A program made the position numbers and the translations under genes. Positions 1 through 11,695 of a stretch of 64,000 nt of DNA are shown piece by piece (the first letter of the stretch is position 1; the number at the start of each line of letters is the position of its first letter). This DNA is from Sophora flavescens (taxonomy: Eukaryota; Streptophyta; Magnoliopsida; Fabales; Fabaceae), in contig CM061065.1 of assembly GCA_030762895.1 (NCBI GenBank), positions 78,749,607 to 78,813,606 of the forward strand, written 5' to 3'. The notes under the pieces were generated by a model. The model had not been told where the DNA came from. It did no database searches and worked only from the letters and a program-made list of their open reading frames with translations.

Positions 1-2841
1 TCCCAAGGCATTTTGCAATTGTCTCCAAAATCTAGATGTGAATCTAGGATCTCAGTCTGAGACAATGCTCGATGGCACACCATGCAATCTAACAATTTCT
101 TTGATGTAAATTTGAGTCAACCTTTCCAAATTATAACTTGCACCAATAGATAAGAAGTGAGAACACTTCGTCAACCTATCAATGATAACCCAAATCGCAT
201 CATGCTTCTTAGGAGTTCGTGGAAATCCGACCACAAAATCCATAGCTATACTATCCCATTTCCACTATGGGATATCTAAAGATTGTAGTAATCCTACTGG
301 CTTATGATGTTCAATTTTAGCTTTCTGACACACCAGACAAGACAAAACATACTCTGCTACTTCTTTCTTCATCCTTGTCCACCAAAACATTTTCTTCAAA
401 TCCTGATACATTTTTGTGGATCCAGGATGGAAACTCAACTTACTCTTGTGTGCTTCCTCTAAAATCATCTTCCTAAGTTCTGCATCCTCTGGCACACATA
501 TTCTATCTCTAAACCTTATCACACCATCCGTTCCTCTATTAAACTCAAAAATTTTACCTCCATCGATTCCTCTACTTACTTCCTGGAGGTATAGATCCTG
601 AACTTGTTTATCTTTAAGATCTTTCATAACATCACTACTAATAGTGATCATACTTAAGCAAATCTTATTCTCAACCAATTCCATTCCTAAGTTCAAATCC
701 CTGAAATGTTCAAGCAATTCTAACTCCTTAACCATCATCACAGACACGTGCAAGGATTTCCTGCTTAAAGCATCCGCTACCACATTGGCCTTCCCAGGAA
801 GGTACAGTAATTCAAAATCATAATCTTTGATAAACTCCATCCATCTTCACTATCTCATATTCAATTCTTTTTGATCGAAAAGATACTTCAGGCTCTTGTG
901 GTCACTGAAGACATTAAACTTTGCTCCATACAAAAAGTGCCGCCATATCTTTAATGCTAACACTATTGCTGCTAACTCCAAATCATGAGTCGGATAATTT
1001 TTCTCATGAATTCTCAACTGTCGGGAAGCATATGCCACGGCTCTTCCCTCTTGCATCAGGACACAGCCTAAACCTTGGTATGACACATCACAATATACAT
1101 CAAATTGTCCTAGTGGATCTGGTAAGATCAACACAGGTGATGTAGTCAACCTGTCCTTCAGCTTTTGAAAACTTTGTTCACACTTGTCCGTCCATACAAA
1201 AGCTATATTTTTCCTCGATAACTGCATCATAGGCAACGCAATCTTCGAGAATCCCTCTATGAACCTCCGATAATATCCAGCTAGTCCTAGGAAACTCCGT
1301 ACTTCACTTACTGACTTAGGCCGTTCCCACTTAAGAACTGACTCAACCTTAGCTGGATCTACAGCTATTCCTTCTTTATTAATCACATGACCCAGGAATT
1401 GTACTTCTTCTAGCCAAAACTCACACTTGGAAAGTTTGGCATAAAGCTGCCTATCCTTCAAAACTCGCAATACCAATCTCAAATGTTCCTCATGCTCTTC
1501 CCGCGTACGAGAATAAATAAGAATATCGTCGATGAACACAACAACAAACTTATCGAGGAACGGTCTGAAAATTTTGTTCATATAATCCATGAACACGGCT
1601 GGCGCATTAGTTACACCGAAAGGCATAACTAAATACTCATAGTGCCCGTATCTCGTCCTAAAAGCAGTCTTGGGTATATCTTCCTTTCTTACTCTGATCT
1701 GATGGTACCCAGATCTTAAATCAATCTTAGAGAACACTACTGCTCCTTTCAACTGATCCATCAAATCATCTATCCTATGCAACGGATACTTATTCTTAAT
1801 TGTCAACTTATTCAACTGCCTGTAATCCGTGCACAATCTCGCACTTCCATCCTTATTCTTAACAAATAACACTGGTGCTCCCCACGGTAAAACACTCGGT
1901 CTGATAAACTTTTTTCCTAACATGTCATCTAATTGTTCCTTCAACTCTGCCAACTCAGCCGGTGACATCCGATAAGGTGCTATAGATATAGGCCCTGTCC
2001 CTGGTACGAGATCTATAGTGAATTCCACTTCTCTTTCCGGTGGCAAACCTGGAACATCTGGAGGGATAACTTCAGGAAACTCTCTCACAATAGGCATCGA
2101 ATCTATGCTGGGAGTCTCATTAGCCTCCACTGCGAAAAGCATCACGAACTGTTGAGAGTTGTCACTCCTCGTAGAAACTCCTTCATTGGCAGATGCTACA
2201 CTAAAAGGTTCAAGAAATGATAAAGTCTTGCAAGAACAATCTAGCACTACATGGTTAGCCGAAAGTCAATCCATGCCAAGAATAACATCTATCTGTTGCA
2301 TAGGCAAACATATAAGATCTACAATAAATGTCCTATTCTCAACAACGATAGGACACTGTAAACAAACAAACATAGTAGTCAAAGGATTACTGGTTGGAGT
2401 AGACACTGCGAGGGTATAAGGTAATTTGGAAACAGTTAAGTTCAAATGATCCAGGACACTCATGCGAAATAAAAGAATGTGTAGCGCTGAGTCAAACAAT
2501 ACATACGAGAGTCTACCAGCTATCAAACACATACCTTGTATAAGATCAGCAGATTGAGAGGATTCAGCTCCCCTCACGGTAAACACTCTTCTAGTGGCTT
2601 GAGGTTTGGCCACTTGTGGTCTTGCTGCTGGGACTCCTCTTCCAGCTCCACCTCTATTGTCTCTGGTTCCTCTTCCGGCAGCTGTCAGTTGTTGCATAAC
2701 CCTTTGCCTGCAATCTCGTGCCACATGACCTAGTTTCCCACAGTTGAAACAGCTAGGCCTATTTGTACAGTCTCTAGCATAATGAGATCCTCCACATATG
2801 AAGCAAACTAAGCCTTGTGGTTGCTGACCCGTTCTAGGCAC
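1..2841 (-). pseudogene. Tekay-1 CCHC-protease-RT-RNase H-integrase polyprotein, broken by nonsense codons
   Basis: One reading frame runs from 2841 to the window edge and is interrupted only by stop codons. Two CCHC zinc knuckles (CFICGGSHYARDC and CFNCGKLGHVARDC) come first. The protease follows with its active site read as DSA, not DSG, next to a compensating pair of one-base indels. The RT has the FIDD catalytic box within VVFIDDILIYS. Then come the RNase H, the HHCC zinc finger of integrase (spacing H-X3-H and C-X2-C visible around 370-320) and the first catalytic Asp of the integrase core (MDFVVGF). Stops lie at 2266 (TGA for an expected Trp), 850 and 847 (TAG then TGA), 265 (TAG) and 52 (TGA inside the VSD-DPRF motif). 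The 465-residue RT/RNase H block at 2247-850 is open. Host enzymes would use this protein only for element replication; this copy cannot make it whole. Confidence 0.85.
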
Positions 2842-3762
2842 TGGTGCTGGTGTTGGTGTTTGCCCGGGTCGAGCATATAGTCTCTATCTCCACTGAGAAC
2901 CACTTTCTCTGCGCCTCTGGAAACTTGATCGATTAGGACCTCCATTCCTCAGTTGTTTCTGTTCATTGGCCATCCTTAGGTCTATACTTTCAATGGCACT
3001 GCATCTCTCGACTAGTTAGGAAATACTGTATGTCAAGAGACACTACAGCCCTCTACAGCTCATCTGAATCCTTCCTCAAATCTTCTACATTGCCAGTCCT
3101 CACTTGGAAACCACTGATAGAATTCCGAAAACTTGATCAAAGCTTCAAAACGTGATGCATACTCACCAACAGACATGTTGCCTTGTTTGAGGTTTGTGAA
3201 TTCCTTTTCCTTCTCGCGTCGAACTATACGCGAAAAATATTTTTCGAAAAATCAATCAGTGAATAACTTCCAATTAATGTTCCTATCCTCAGCTTCCAAC
3301 AGTCTTTTCTTTCCCTTCCACCAGAATTCTGCTCCTTCGGTTAACATGAAGGCAGCACATGTCACTTTATTCTCCTCGCTGTAGCGCATAGTAGCAAATA
3401 TCTTTTTGATCTCTTGTATCCACCATTTTGATTTCTCTGGGTCATACTCTCCTCGGAATTGAGGTGGTTTTCCATTCATAAAATTAGTCAATCCGGCATC
3501 TTCAGCTGCTGTTGCCCTCCTCTAATTCTTAATTTCTAACTATTCTTTGTCCATCTCAGACCTCTCGGCAGATTCTCAGGGTTTGCGATAGCATAGCAGC
3601 AACTAGGGTTTCCATTGCACTTGGAGTCGAAGATGATCCTCCTCCATTCTCAGTATTGTCGGCATTACCATTGACAGCTCCAATAATCCTTTCTGGAGTT
3701 TCGTCACCACTGTTAGTTGGACGTCCTCTTCCGCGAGCCATGATTCTGTTAAAAGAAATCAT
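2842..3762 (-). pseudogene. Tekay-1 gag (capsid), frameshifted
   Basis: The likely start is the Met of MARGRGRPTNS near 3741, and an open stretch extends to 3556. After a frameshifted gap the capsid domain is readable at 3491-3252 (KPPQFRGEYDPEK, then a WWIQEIKKIF segment). A TGA at 3252 replaces a residue of the expected LFTECFFEKYF-like sequence, and reading can continue in the same frame to about 3050 (VGEYASRFEALIKFSEF). More indels precede the zinc knuckles. The same blocks occur in the two gag copies at 20283-21392 and 26574-27719, which confirms the reading. The protein would package element RNA in cytoplasmic particles. This copy has at least one frameshift and two stops. Confidence 0.8.
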
Positions 3763-3987
3763 CCGCTCTTATTAGTATGACATATAATACTAAATAGACA
3801 AGTATATAAATACCATATGCCAGACTAATGTTAACCTATCACATCAGATTCGGACACACTACCCAACTTCTAAGCATAGTCAAAATCCGATGTGGATTCA
3901 ACTAGACACGGCCAGTAACAACATCCCAAACCTCGCAGTCCTTGATTCTGATCGGACATAACCCACAGTCTGTTTTAGAACCAAACT

Positions 3988-3999
3988 GCTATGATACAA
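3988..3999 (-). other. Degenerate primer-binding site (initiator Met-tRNA) of Tekay-1
   Basis: The minus-strand sequence TTGTATCATAGC differs at two positions from the plant retroelement consensus TGGTATCAGAGC, which is intact in the related copies at 21606-21617 and 27933-27944. It lies three bases from the LTR end at 4003, as expected for a minus-strand priming site. Confidence 0.75.
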
Positions 4000-4689
4000 A
4001 AATGAGACACCCCATTGTTCCCCGGTGTTTTATTAGCTTAAAACCTTATTAATTAATTCCTTAATTGCGTGCTTTGCGTGAAAAGTACGTAAAAATTAAA
4101 ACTTTATTAAAACAATCATGTAACTTCTGCAAATTAAACACACCAAGGTTGTAATATATAAATCCACACCTTTTTATTTATTACATTATCAAAACACTGT
4201 TGAGGGAATCCTCTCAGTAGGCTCCCTCACAGGCATAAACTTAAAATAAAAGCCATACTTAGCGGAAACATATAAAAATACTCCTTCTTAGACACACAGG
4301 CCATACTATCTATACTCTACTCGCCATGGATCACAGCTCGACCTCCAGCGTTTGGTTCGTAAGGAGTTCCATCCAACTCCTCTGCAACCTCCGTTTCATA
4401 CAGAGCTCCGTCCAGGTCCTCAGCAACATAATCCTCCATCGGGTCTTCTAATGTAAGTAAAGTAACCCACAAGAATACATAAACATAGGGGATAAGAAAC
4501 AATTCTATCATCAAAATGAGGAAAAGAGTCATAGTAAATCATACAGTAATTGTCACAGACAAACAACACACATAACTAATAGATCACCCTCAAGTTAATA
4601 TATCATCCTCTACCCCCAATCTCATACTACTCAAAGACACCATAGTTGCACACCTATTTCATAAGGTGGAAGTGGTCTTTCGAGAACTC

Positions 4690-4900
4690 TTGATTTTACG
4701 TGTATTATATTACCAATACATGGTGTATTATATTTCCAATACACATAAGTGTTTTACATGTATTATATTACCAATATACGGTGTATTATATTACCAATAC
4801 ACAGAAGTGGTTTTACGTGTATTATATTATCAATACACGGTGTATTATATTACTAATACACTTTTGTCCTTGTGTATTATATTACCAATACACGGTTGTG
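4690..4900. repeat. Quasi-palindromic minisatellite inside the Tekay-1 LTR
   Basis: About eight units built on GTGTATTATATTACCAATAC recur with short spacers. Each unit is nearly self-complementary (GTGTATT at one end, AATACAC at the other), so it could fold as a row of small hairpins. The LTRs at 15450, 21623 and 27950 do not carry the array. Confidence 0.8.
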
Positions 4901-5799
4901 GACAACAACACCTATACTTGAATCTCACCAACCCGTTTTAGCAACATCCTAGTGCCTTAACCTTCCATTAGAACTTGACACATATTCTATGTCATAACAC
5001 CTCTTTAACATACATCATCTAGGTTAGGCACTTCTAAATCATCATTATCCTTACGCCCAAAACAATCATCTCTTAGACAACATATATATCTTTGCTTAAA
5101 ATTCACTAAGCATAATAATAAAAACCAGGCAGATCATGCATAACACAATATCAATCAAAATATTCCCATATCACCCACATAGCACAAAATCAATTCAATA
5201 AAGGTAATAAAATCAAATCAACAATCAACAATATAAAATCAACCTAATATCGATAAACCTACAATCCTCGAATCACCATTGGTTTTTCAGAAAAGGTTTC
5301 CAATGTGATTTTGGTCTTGTCGATTACTCGACTACTAGTAGGGTTTAGGTCGCCCTACACAATTATTATATAATCTACTACTTATCCATTCCGACAATAG
5401 GTTGGTTCTTTCCCCACCTTGGGTTATCACCGGACTCCCGAACTCGAAGCTCCTCGTTGTCAAACCACAAAGTACCAACTCCACCTTTTGTGAAGGTAAG
5501 GAGATTAGATGCTCGAAGAGGTATTCCACGAACGTCCTCGTTTCCTCCGCGATGGAAGTCTAAGGTTATGAACACAAAATCACAAGTTAAAATCAAACAA
5601 GAACACTAAACCACAAGGTATAGATTCAGCCAAGACTTGTTCTTAGGGTTAGAGATCCCCGAAAATTATACAACTCATGGATTTATTATCCTTAAGTGTT
5701 AGTAGTTCATAAACAATGATCACTTAACAAAGTTGAATTAAAATCCCACTAAGTTATAAACTTTGGGTATTCGGCCAAAGCTAGTAAAATAGGCTAGCA

Positions 5800-6620
5800 T
5801 TCACTAAACTTTCCAATCTCTTAGGTTTAGCATCCATATGTACTAAGGAGCTCAAAACCATGATCATTTTGGAAAAATAAGAACAAAGTATCCTAGGTCC
5901 ATAACCTTCTAGGTTCGGCCTTCATAGGATTTATAGGTTAGAAATCTTTAAACTTTCCAATCTCTTAGACTTAGCATCCAAATATCTTATGGAGATCAAG
6001 TCCATGATCATTTTGGAAAACAACGAAAACTTAAACATTCCAATCTCTTAGACTTAGCATCCAAATATCTTGTGGAGCTCAAGTCCATGATCATCTTGGA
6101 AAAATGAAAGTAATACATCATAGCTTTAATAACATAGAATAAACAAGTTAGAAATCCCTAAACTTTCCAATCTCTTAGACTTAGCATCCAAATATCTTGT
6201 GGAGCTCAAGTCCATGATCATTTTGGAAAAATGAAAGTAATACATCCTATCTTTAATAACATAGAATAAACAAGTTAGAAATCCTTAAACTTTCCAATCT
6301 CTTTGACTTATCATCCAATTATCTTATGGAGCTTAAGTCCATGATCATTTTGGAAAAATAAAAACTCAAACATCCTAGAACCTAAACACTAAGTTTCGGC
6401 CATCATAGGATAATGAGGAAAATATTCTTTGGTTAACAATAACTCTTCGGTTTAGAATCACAAGGTATTAAGAGTTCTAAATCCATGATCATACTTGGAA
6501 AGTTGAAACATAGTATCCTAGGCTTACTTATTCATATTTTCAGCCATCATAAGAACATGCTATCAAAACTTCCAAGATTTAGAGATTCAAGATCAAGGGA
6601 TAGTTAGAAACTCAAACACA
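5800..6620. repeat. Irregular direct repeats in the Tekay-1 LTR
   Basis: A block containing CTTTCCAATCTCTTAGACTT followed by CCATGATCATTTTGGAAAA recurs about five to six times (near 5810, 5955, 6035, 6160, 6290 and, weaker, 6470-6640), with spacing of roughly 80 to 145 bases. The copies are imperfect, and the segment has no coding potential. Confidence 0.7.
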
Positions 6621-7047
6621 TGATCATATTCCAAAAGTTGAAACAAGAACTTCCTAGGTCACAAATGCAAGCATTCGGCCTTCATTAGAAGAGATGGATA
6701 GTGATTTTTTTTTACACAACCTCTTAGTATGTGAAAATATAAGTTAATACAAGACTATAGAAAGTGGTTTCAACTCAAAAGGAGTTTTCTACCATTTTAG
6801 AGAGATTTTAGAAGTTTAAAGCATATAAAGAACACATAAAGTAAACTAAGAAATAAAAGATGAAACTTGCAAAAAGATTCATATGAGAGAATTACCCTTA
6901 GTATAAGGAAGAACTTTAATGAAGAACTTAAGTAGAAAAGATGAATAAAAACTAAAGCTTTAAGAGCTTGAACTTTTAGAAGAAAGAAGAAGATGAAGGT
7001 TTAATGGAGGTTGAAGGAGGAAGATGATGAAGTGAAAATGAAAGGGG

Positions 7048-7055
7048 TATATATA
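7048..7055 (-). promoter_or_regulatory. TATA box of the Tekay-1 LTR promoter
   Basis: Minus-strand TATATATA within CTCTCTATATATACCCC lies about 610 bases inside the upstream end of the LTR, the usual place for a U3 TATA box. Transcription would start near 7020. Confidence 0.55.
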
Positions 7056-7667
7056 GAGAGGGGAGAGAGTGGCACGAAATTGAGGAGAGAGGAATGAGCT
7101 TGGAGAGCAAGTTTTGACCTTGTGCCTTGTTTGGTTGAAAAGGAAAGAGAAAATTAGGTTTTTAGAATATAATATGATATATTTCAAAAAGTCCATTATG
7201 ACCACTTTTTAAGAGGTAGCTTAGGCCATACCTCTAGTGAGTCACCTCACTCCCTCATCTCACCTCAAGCCTTTTATGTCTCCTATTCTGCTCCATTTCG
7301 TACCCGGTAGCATTTCTGATCGTAATTCTTCCGACGTTTTCGCTCGAATAAAATATTATATTTTATTTTTGAACGAAAATTTTCAAAATAACCAAAGTTT
7401 AAGGAAACATAATAAAAACACTAACTATCTCATTCACGGGTCAAAATTAGGTTTTCTGCACAGTAAACTTGTACCGGCAGTGAAAACGCAGACCGGCTTT
7501 CGTCTGAATTTTCAACCAAAAATTTTACCGTAACCCTCTACCATAAAGTAGACTATGAATATGATTTTATTTTAATCAAAAATACTTTCTAACTCTCAAA
7601 TTTAAAATATAATTTAATTATATTTTAACCGGTTGAATAGCATAATTAAAATCTGGTTGTTATAACA

Positions 7668-8048
7668 GCTTTGCTGAAGCAGTGTCAAGTCATACCAAAG
7701 TTGCCTCCTCGAGGAGTATGATGTACTAGCATAAATTGCTGTAAAGTACAAATTTTGTCCATCCTTGTCAATAGAAGAGGAAATTAGCTGACTTGTGGAG
7801 GAAATAAGAGTGGGGTTCAAATCAGCAGAACAAAAACTCCATAGATTAGGCAGAGAATCTGCTCTATCATTAAAAGCAGGGGGCTTCAAATTTAATTGAT
7901 TCCAAAATGTTGCAGGAAACTGATCAAATGGCATCTTAGGCTCAGCTAGAAAAACAAAATCCGGATGATGAGATAAACACAAATTTTTGATGTAAAGCCT
8001 TGTTTCAGGGTTGGCTACTCCCCTAGCATTCCAATAAAGTACCTTCAT
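7668..8048 (-). pseudogene. LINE ORF2, endonuclease N-terminus only
   Basis: It starts with MKVLYWNARGVANPETR, the typical opening of plant LINE ORF2, in which the Asn is part of the endonuclease active site. HHPDFVFLAEPKM follows and supplies the catalytic Glu. Homology ends at the Tekay-1 LTR border at 7668; the open frame to 7614 is LTR sequence. The start codon is 18 bases after the ORF1 stop, the normal bicistronic spacing. Confidence 0.8.
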
Positions 8049-8065
8049 TGGCCAACAGTCTTAGG

Positions 8066-9739
8066 TCATGCTCGAGACCTTATGTTATAATCATGCTGAG
8101 ATTGATTCTTGGCCATGTTTCTTTGCTTTTTCTTGAGATTCTTCTTCTGTGACTTAGTGAGAACTACTTGGAATTCTTCATTACTGTGAACAGAAGCAGA
8201 TTCAGAAATATCATCCTTATCATCAGACCAAAATTTGCCAGTGAGACCTAAAGTGTCTAAGTCCTGCTGAACCCTTTCATTAATAGGTGAATTAAAGATA
8301 GGTTAGATATCATCAAATGCTGAATTAGACACCACACATAGGTATAGATGTGTTGCAAGGCTAGAAATTCTGATATTTAAGTCCCTAATGTGATCATTCT
8401 CCTGATTAACATCTTTCAAACTAGAGACAACATTAATGTGATACAAGCCATTCTCTTGAGAATCAGAGACATGAGATTGAATCCTTGGAGAACTATCTTG
8501 ATTGTTAGCAGCCTCATTATTTTTTTTCACAATGTATGGAACATCATGAGACAAAAAAGTATTAGCATTTGTTACCTTTTCTGGGATATCCTCAATCTGC
8601 ACAACATTCCTGTTCTGATGCTGGACCTTGTCCAGATTATGATCATTATGATTTTCTTGAATATTTTCAATCTTCATATCCTTTCCATTATGCTTAACAC
8701 CACTTGATTCTCCATGGAGCCTCACAGGTGGTGTAACATCAACAACAATCTCTTTTTCCTTTATTCTTAGGAATTAAGGCACCCTCATTAATATCTGTGT
8801 TTCCAGCCATACCTTTCCTAGTGTCCTTTTTTGGAACATATTTCTGAACAAATTTCTTTGGTCCTGATTTAACCTCATTGCTTGGCGCATCCTTCTGATT
8901 CTGCACCTTCTTGCAATCTGAAATATAATGACCAATCATAGCACAAGCATGACAGAAATAAGGGAGAAATTCATATTCGATTTCCATCAAGAATGCCAAA
9001 TCTTCCCTTTCAACCATGATATTCTCTTGAATCGGCTTTTTCAGGTCAATGTCCACCAAGACTCTTGCAAAATGACCAAGAGTTTTGTTTATTGTTGCAT
9101 CATCAAGAGATAAAGGGATACCAACTCCTCTAGCTATGACAAAAAGTATTTTTGGACTCCAATACTCCCGAGGAAGGTTCTTGATCCGAATCCAACACTG
9201 AGTGTTAGTTTGTTTCATATTCAAAGGGCATAAATTCTTAGTCCAAGAAAACAATCGAAGGGCCCCTGGTGCAACATTCCAAGAGCCTACAGATAACACT
9301 TTCCTCATGTCCTCAACTGATGCAAAGGAGAATTCAAAGAAACCTTTGTCAATTGGAGTCATCTTCCAATTACATATCGGGTTCCATAATTTTAGTAACT
9401 TCAAACGTAAGTCAATGGCAGTTAAGGGTTTATCTCCCTTTGAAAGCACCAAGCGGCCATGCAAATTATTTTCGCAACTCTCTAAGCCAGCTTTGTATTC
9501 CTCCTCAGGGATCTTTACAGCCATTGCTGGCTTAGAGGAATATCATAAGCATTGTCCAAAGCTTCAACAAAAATTTTGGTGGCTGGAGGTGTAGCAAGAG
9601 AAGAAAGAGATGAATTATGAGGTGGAGGAGGGGGAGGAGAGGAAGAAGAGGCAGGCGGGGGAGAATAAGATTCGGGGAACAAGAATTGGCAAGGGTGATC
9701 CATCGGGGGAGCAGCTATGGGAACGTGATGTTCATGCAA
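8066..9739 (-). pseudogene. LINE ORF1 (DUF4283 and CCHC RNA-binding protein), frameshifted
   Basis: The reading begins at 9739 with a Pro/Ser-rich N-terminus (several consecutive prolines). It shifts frame near 9515-9524 and continues with the DUF4283-type domain (KIPEEEYKAGLESC, then NLHGRLVLSKGDKPLTA and a CWIRIKNLPREYWS block). A zinc knuckle follows (CHACAMIGHYISDC). Another frameshift near 8739, in an A-rich run, leads into a 140-residue polar stretch. A TAG at 8303 interrupts it, but the same frame continues to a basic end (KKNLKKKQRN) and a stop at 8066-8068. In plant LINEs this protein binds element RNA for target-primed integration. Confidence 0.8.
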
Positions 9740-10272
9740 ACCCTAGTAGAGTCATATTAGGGTTTTTAGCCATCCGCCCATCATCTACAATAAAATTGCG
9801 GTACATATCAACACAAATGTTGATATCACAATTTCATGTGTACTAAGTTGCAAATATTGGTGTTGCCATTATAATCTTTGCTGGTACAAATGCATGCTAT
9901 GTGGAATGAATTGATTCTATTATGAAGTGTCAGGGTCCTATTACATCATTAGGACACATTGTATTGCTCTTTCTTCTTTAATTTTTTTTTTCACTTTGTT
10001 TTGGTTTTGAACTTATTATGGTCGTTCTATGTTTTTTAGGTTGTCACTTGTCAGTATGGAATGGGGAAACTTTTGGTCATCATACTTACCAACAAGGTAT
10101 GACATTAATTTAGACTAACACATACTAGCAATTGAAAGAGAATGTATTTACTATTCAATATAGTCTCTGAAGCATATGAGTTGTCAATACTGAGCAAATT
10201 TTTTTTATGTATTCTTCTTTTGTCAAACATATTATAATTTCAGTTATTTATATTTTTCTTCTGTTTGGTTGT
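9605..10272. repeat. Segmental duplication copy 1, left part (LINE 5' end plus flank)
   Basis: Bases 9605-10272 match 33817-34466 over their whole length with few changes, including the Pro-rich LINE ORF1 start, the ATTAGGGTTTTTAGCC block and the GTTGTCACTTG...GGGGAAACTTTTGG block. Copy 1 is cut at 10272 by the LARD and resumes at 33381-33465. A short segment near 10040-10097 is flanked by TTTTTTAG and AAGGTATGA, which resemble splice sites, but I do not recognise a product. Confidence 0.8.
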
Positions 10273-10827
10273 CGTTCCTCTCGAGATCCGACTTGCCGGA
10301 ATCTCGACGTAGAACGTCAAACCAAGAGTGAACAATGGGGGTTGTTTTAGATTATGGCTTGACAGAATATTGTATTTCGGTCCTATGTATCTCAATGGGA
10401 ATCAAAGTCAGACTTAGTTCTAGGTTCAACCCTTGGCCATACGGTTATCTCAATCCCTTAATCTTTTATCCGATGAATACTAGTGAGCAAGAACTCGTCA
10501 ATAGTCACTTGATCGAGCTAGTTTCTCTAATACGCTTAAGGGATAGTCACCGGGGTTAGTGAAAAGTGAGTCTTTCTCTTGGGTTTTCCTCCTTTTATAA
10601 TAGGATCCCCATATCTTTAGGAGATCTGGATATATTTCCTTTTATCTCTTAAATCTTCTTTGAGATGTAATTTCCTTAATTTAAGGGATATTATCTCTTT
10701 TAACCGGATAAGGTTATTTGAGATAATACCAAGATTATTAAAGATAATATCAATATCTTATCCCTAATATCAGGATTGGATCGGGTATCCAAGCTCGGTG
10801 GCCGGGTTTTTCTCCTCGGCCAGTACA
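10273..10827 (+). repeat. 5' LTR of the LARD-like element
   Basis: It matches 32775-33380 throughout (CGAGATCCGACTTGCCGGAA near the start, CTCGGCCAGTACA at the end). It is 555 bp against 606 bp because the 3' copy holds an extra repeat of the GATAATATC/CCGGATAAGG block near 33200-33260, while the 5' copy has a small AATAGGATCCCC insertion near 10600. Confidence 0.85.
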
Positions 10828-11695
10828 CAAGCCCCCCAAGCTTTGAGCTAGTAAAGCGTAAAAGTTTTCATGACTTTAGCCGAGCTTGACCTTTTAGAAA
10901 CCTTATTTGGAGAGTCTAAGTTTTATGGTGTAGGTTCTCTCCCCCATTTTACCATAATCTTAATGACCGATCTTGTATCTCGACCAATCGTTCATCCTCG
11001 GTGACCAAGCTCAGGAACTTGGTCTCTTCTTTAGCCTTTCGAGTTGGCGAGGTAATTGGCCGAGCTTCATACTTCGGTATATATATATATCCTTTAACTC
11101 AGTGAACACCTTGGGCGACCGAGCTTCATTCTTCGAGCTGTCGAGCTCTACACCTCGGCCAGTGCACACAAGCCCCTCAAACTTTGAGCTGAATGCGTTG
11201 AAGCTTTTTGTACGAGCCGAGCCTAGCCGAGACGGAGGTAATCATCTGAGTACCGTGACCATACTTTCTCGGTTCCCGAGATCAAAAGAGAAGTTGCCCT
11301 TTGTTATTAAGGCAAAGTTGACTTGTGACGCGTGTCTTTTATGGCATCATTTCCGAGGCATGTGCTATAGCTGCGTGCTCATACTCTTACTTGGTGACAA
11401 CGTATATTCCGACGTCTCTGTCACGTGTTTCCTTTCTATTAGTGCGTCGAATCTGTGCAGACTTGAAAGGACGTTTCTCTTCTCTCGCACGCCAACAACC
11501 ACCATCAATTCGTGAAAAGGAACGTTCTATTTCTTTTTGAGACGTTACGCTTTTTCTATAAATTGAGAGAGCCCCTGGCACAGGGTTTTACCTTCCTTGA
11601 GCCTTAGATTTTCTTCACTCTCGAGTCCTTTCTAGTCCGAGCTTTCACACTCCCTTCCCACTCGAGGTACGTCCTTCTCATCTCTTTTTTCCAAT
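10828..11695 (+). other. LARD 5' leader, non-coding, with internal repeat and TATA box
   Basis: About 870 bases without a credible gene. CTCGGCCAGTRCACAAGCCC with the following TTTGAGCT segment occurs at 10813 (crossing the LTR border) and again at 11155. A good TATA box (CTATAAATTGAGAGAG, near 11556) is followed by GC-richer sequence leading to the gag-like gene. Motifs of the GAGCTCGG/CCGAGCTT type recur. Confidence 0.6.
11557..11563 (+). promoter_or_regulatory. Candidate internal TATA box upstream of the gag-like gene
   Basis: TATAAAT within TTTTTCTATAAATTGAG lies 139 bases before the first Met of the gag-like frame, and about 730 bases outside the LTR. This suggests a promoter separate from the LTR. 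It rests only on position and consensus. Confidence 0.4.

Larger units (their letters stand above)
1..7667 (-). mobile_element. Ty3/gypsy Tekay/Del-like LTR retrotransposon (Tekay-1), 3' part outside window
   Basis: Read on the minus strand the order is 5' LTR (7667-4003), degenerate Met-tRNA primer site (3999-3988), gag, zinc knuckles, protease, reverse transcriptase, RNase H and integrase, which runs off the window at base 1. The long LTR, the TG...CA ends and the RT/RNase H wording (a YASRQL-type RNase H segment and an SDHKSLKYLF-type motif) are those of plant Tekay/Del chromoviruses; the chromodomain would lie outside the window. The 5' LTR abuts a LINE ORF2 reading frame at 7668, so the element inserted into that LINE. 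The 3' LTR and the second target-site duplication cannot be seen. Every coding domain carries damage, so the copy is inactive. Confidence 0.85.
4003..7667 (-). repeat. 5' LTR of Tekay-1
   Basis: Read on the minus strand it opens with TGTTATAACAACC at 7667 and closes with GGGGTGTCTCA at 4003. It is about 3.67 kb long. The inner end matches the LTRs at 15450, 21623 and 27950 (TGAGACACCCC, then related AT-rich sequence and a shared ACTGTT...ATCCTCTCAG block), so it is a diverged cousin. It contains a TATA box at 7048-7055, a quasi-palindromic minisatellite (4690-4900) and irregular repeats (5800-6620). The part downstream of the TATA box is about 3 kb, an unusually long transcribed leader. No gene is seen inside it. 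Confidence 0.8.
7668..9745 (-). mobile_element. L1-type LINE (non-LTR retrotransposon), ORF2 cut by Tekay-1
   Basis: On the minus strand ORF1 (9739-8066) is followed at 8048 by the start of ORF2, which encodes the apurinic endonuclease. After about 127 codons ORF2 stops matching exactly where the Tekay-1 LTR begins. The remaining ORF2 (reverse transcriptase, 3' tail) should continue to the left of the window on the far side of Tekay-1. The 5' end is near 9745-9760, since the sequence beyond matches the duplicated flank rather than LINE protein. Confidence 0.8.

Noticed and set aside
7668..7672. GCTTT as the target duplication of Tekay-1
   Set aside because: The other end of the element is outside the window, so the duplication cannot be confirmed.
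10973..11515. 180-codon plus-strand frame in the LARD leader
   Set aside because: It crosses the internal repeat and the TATA region, has no recognisable domain, and Ser/Leu-rich content follows from the repeated CTCGG and CTT words.
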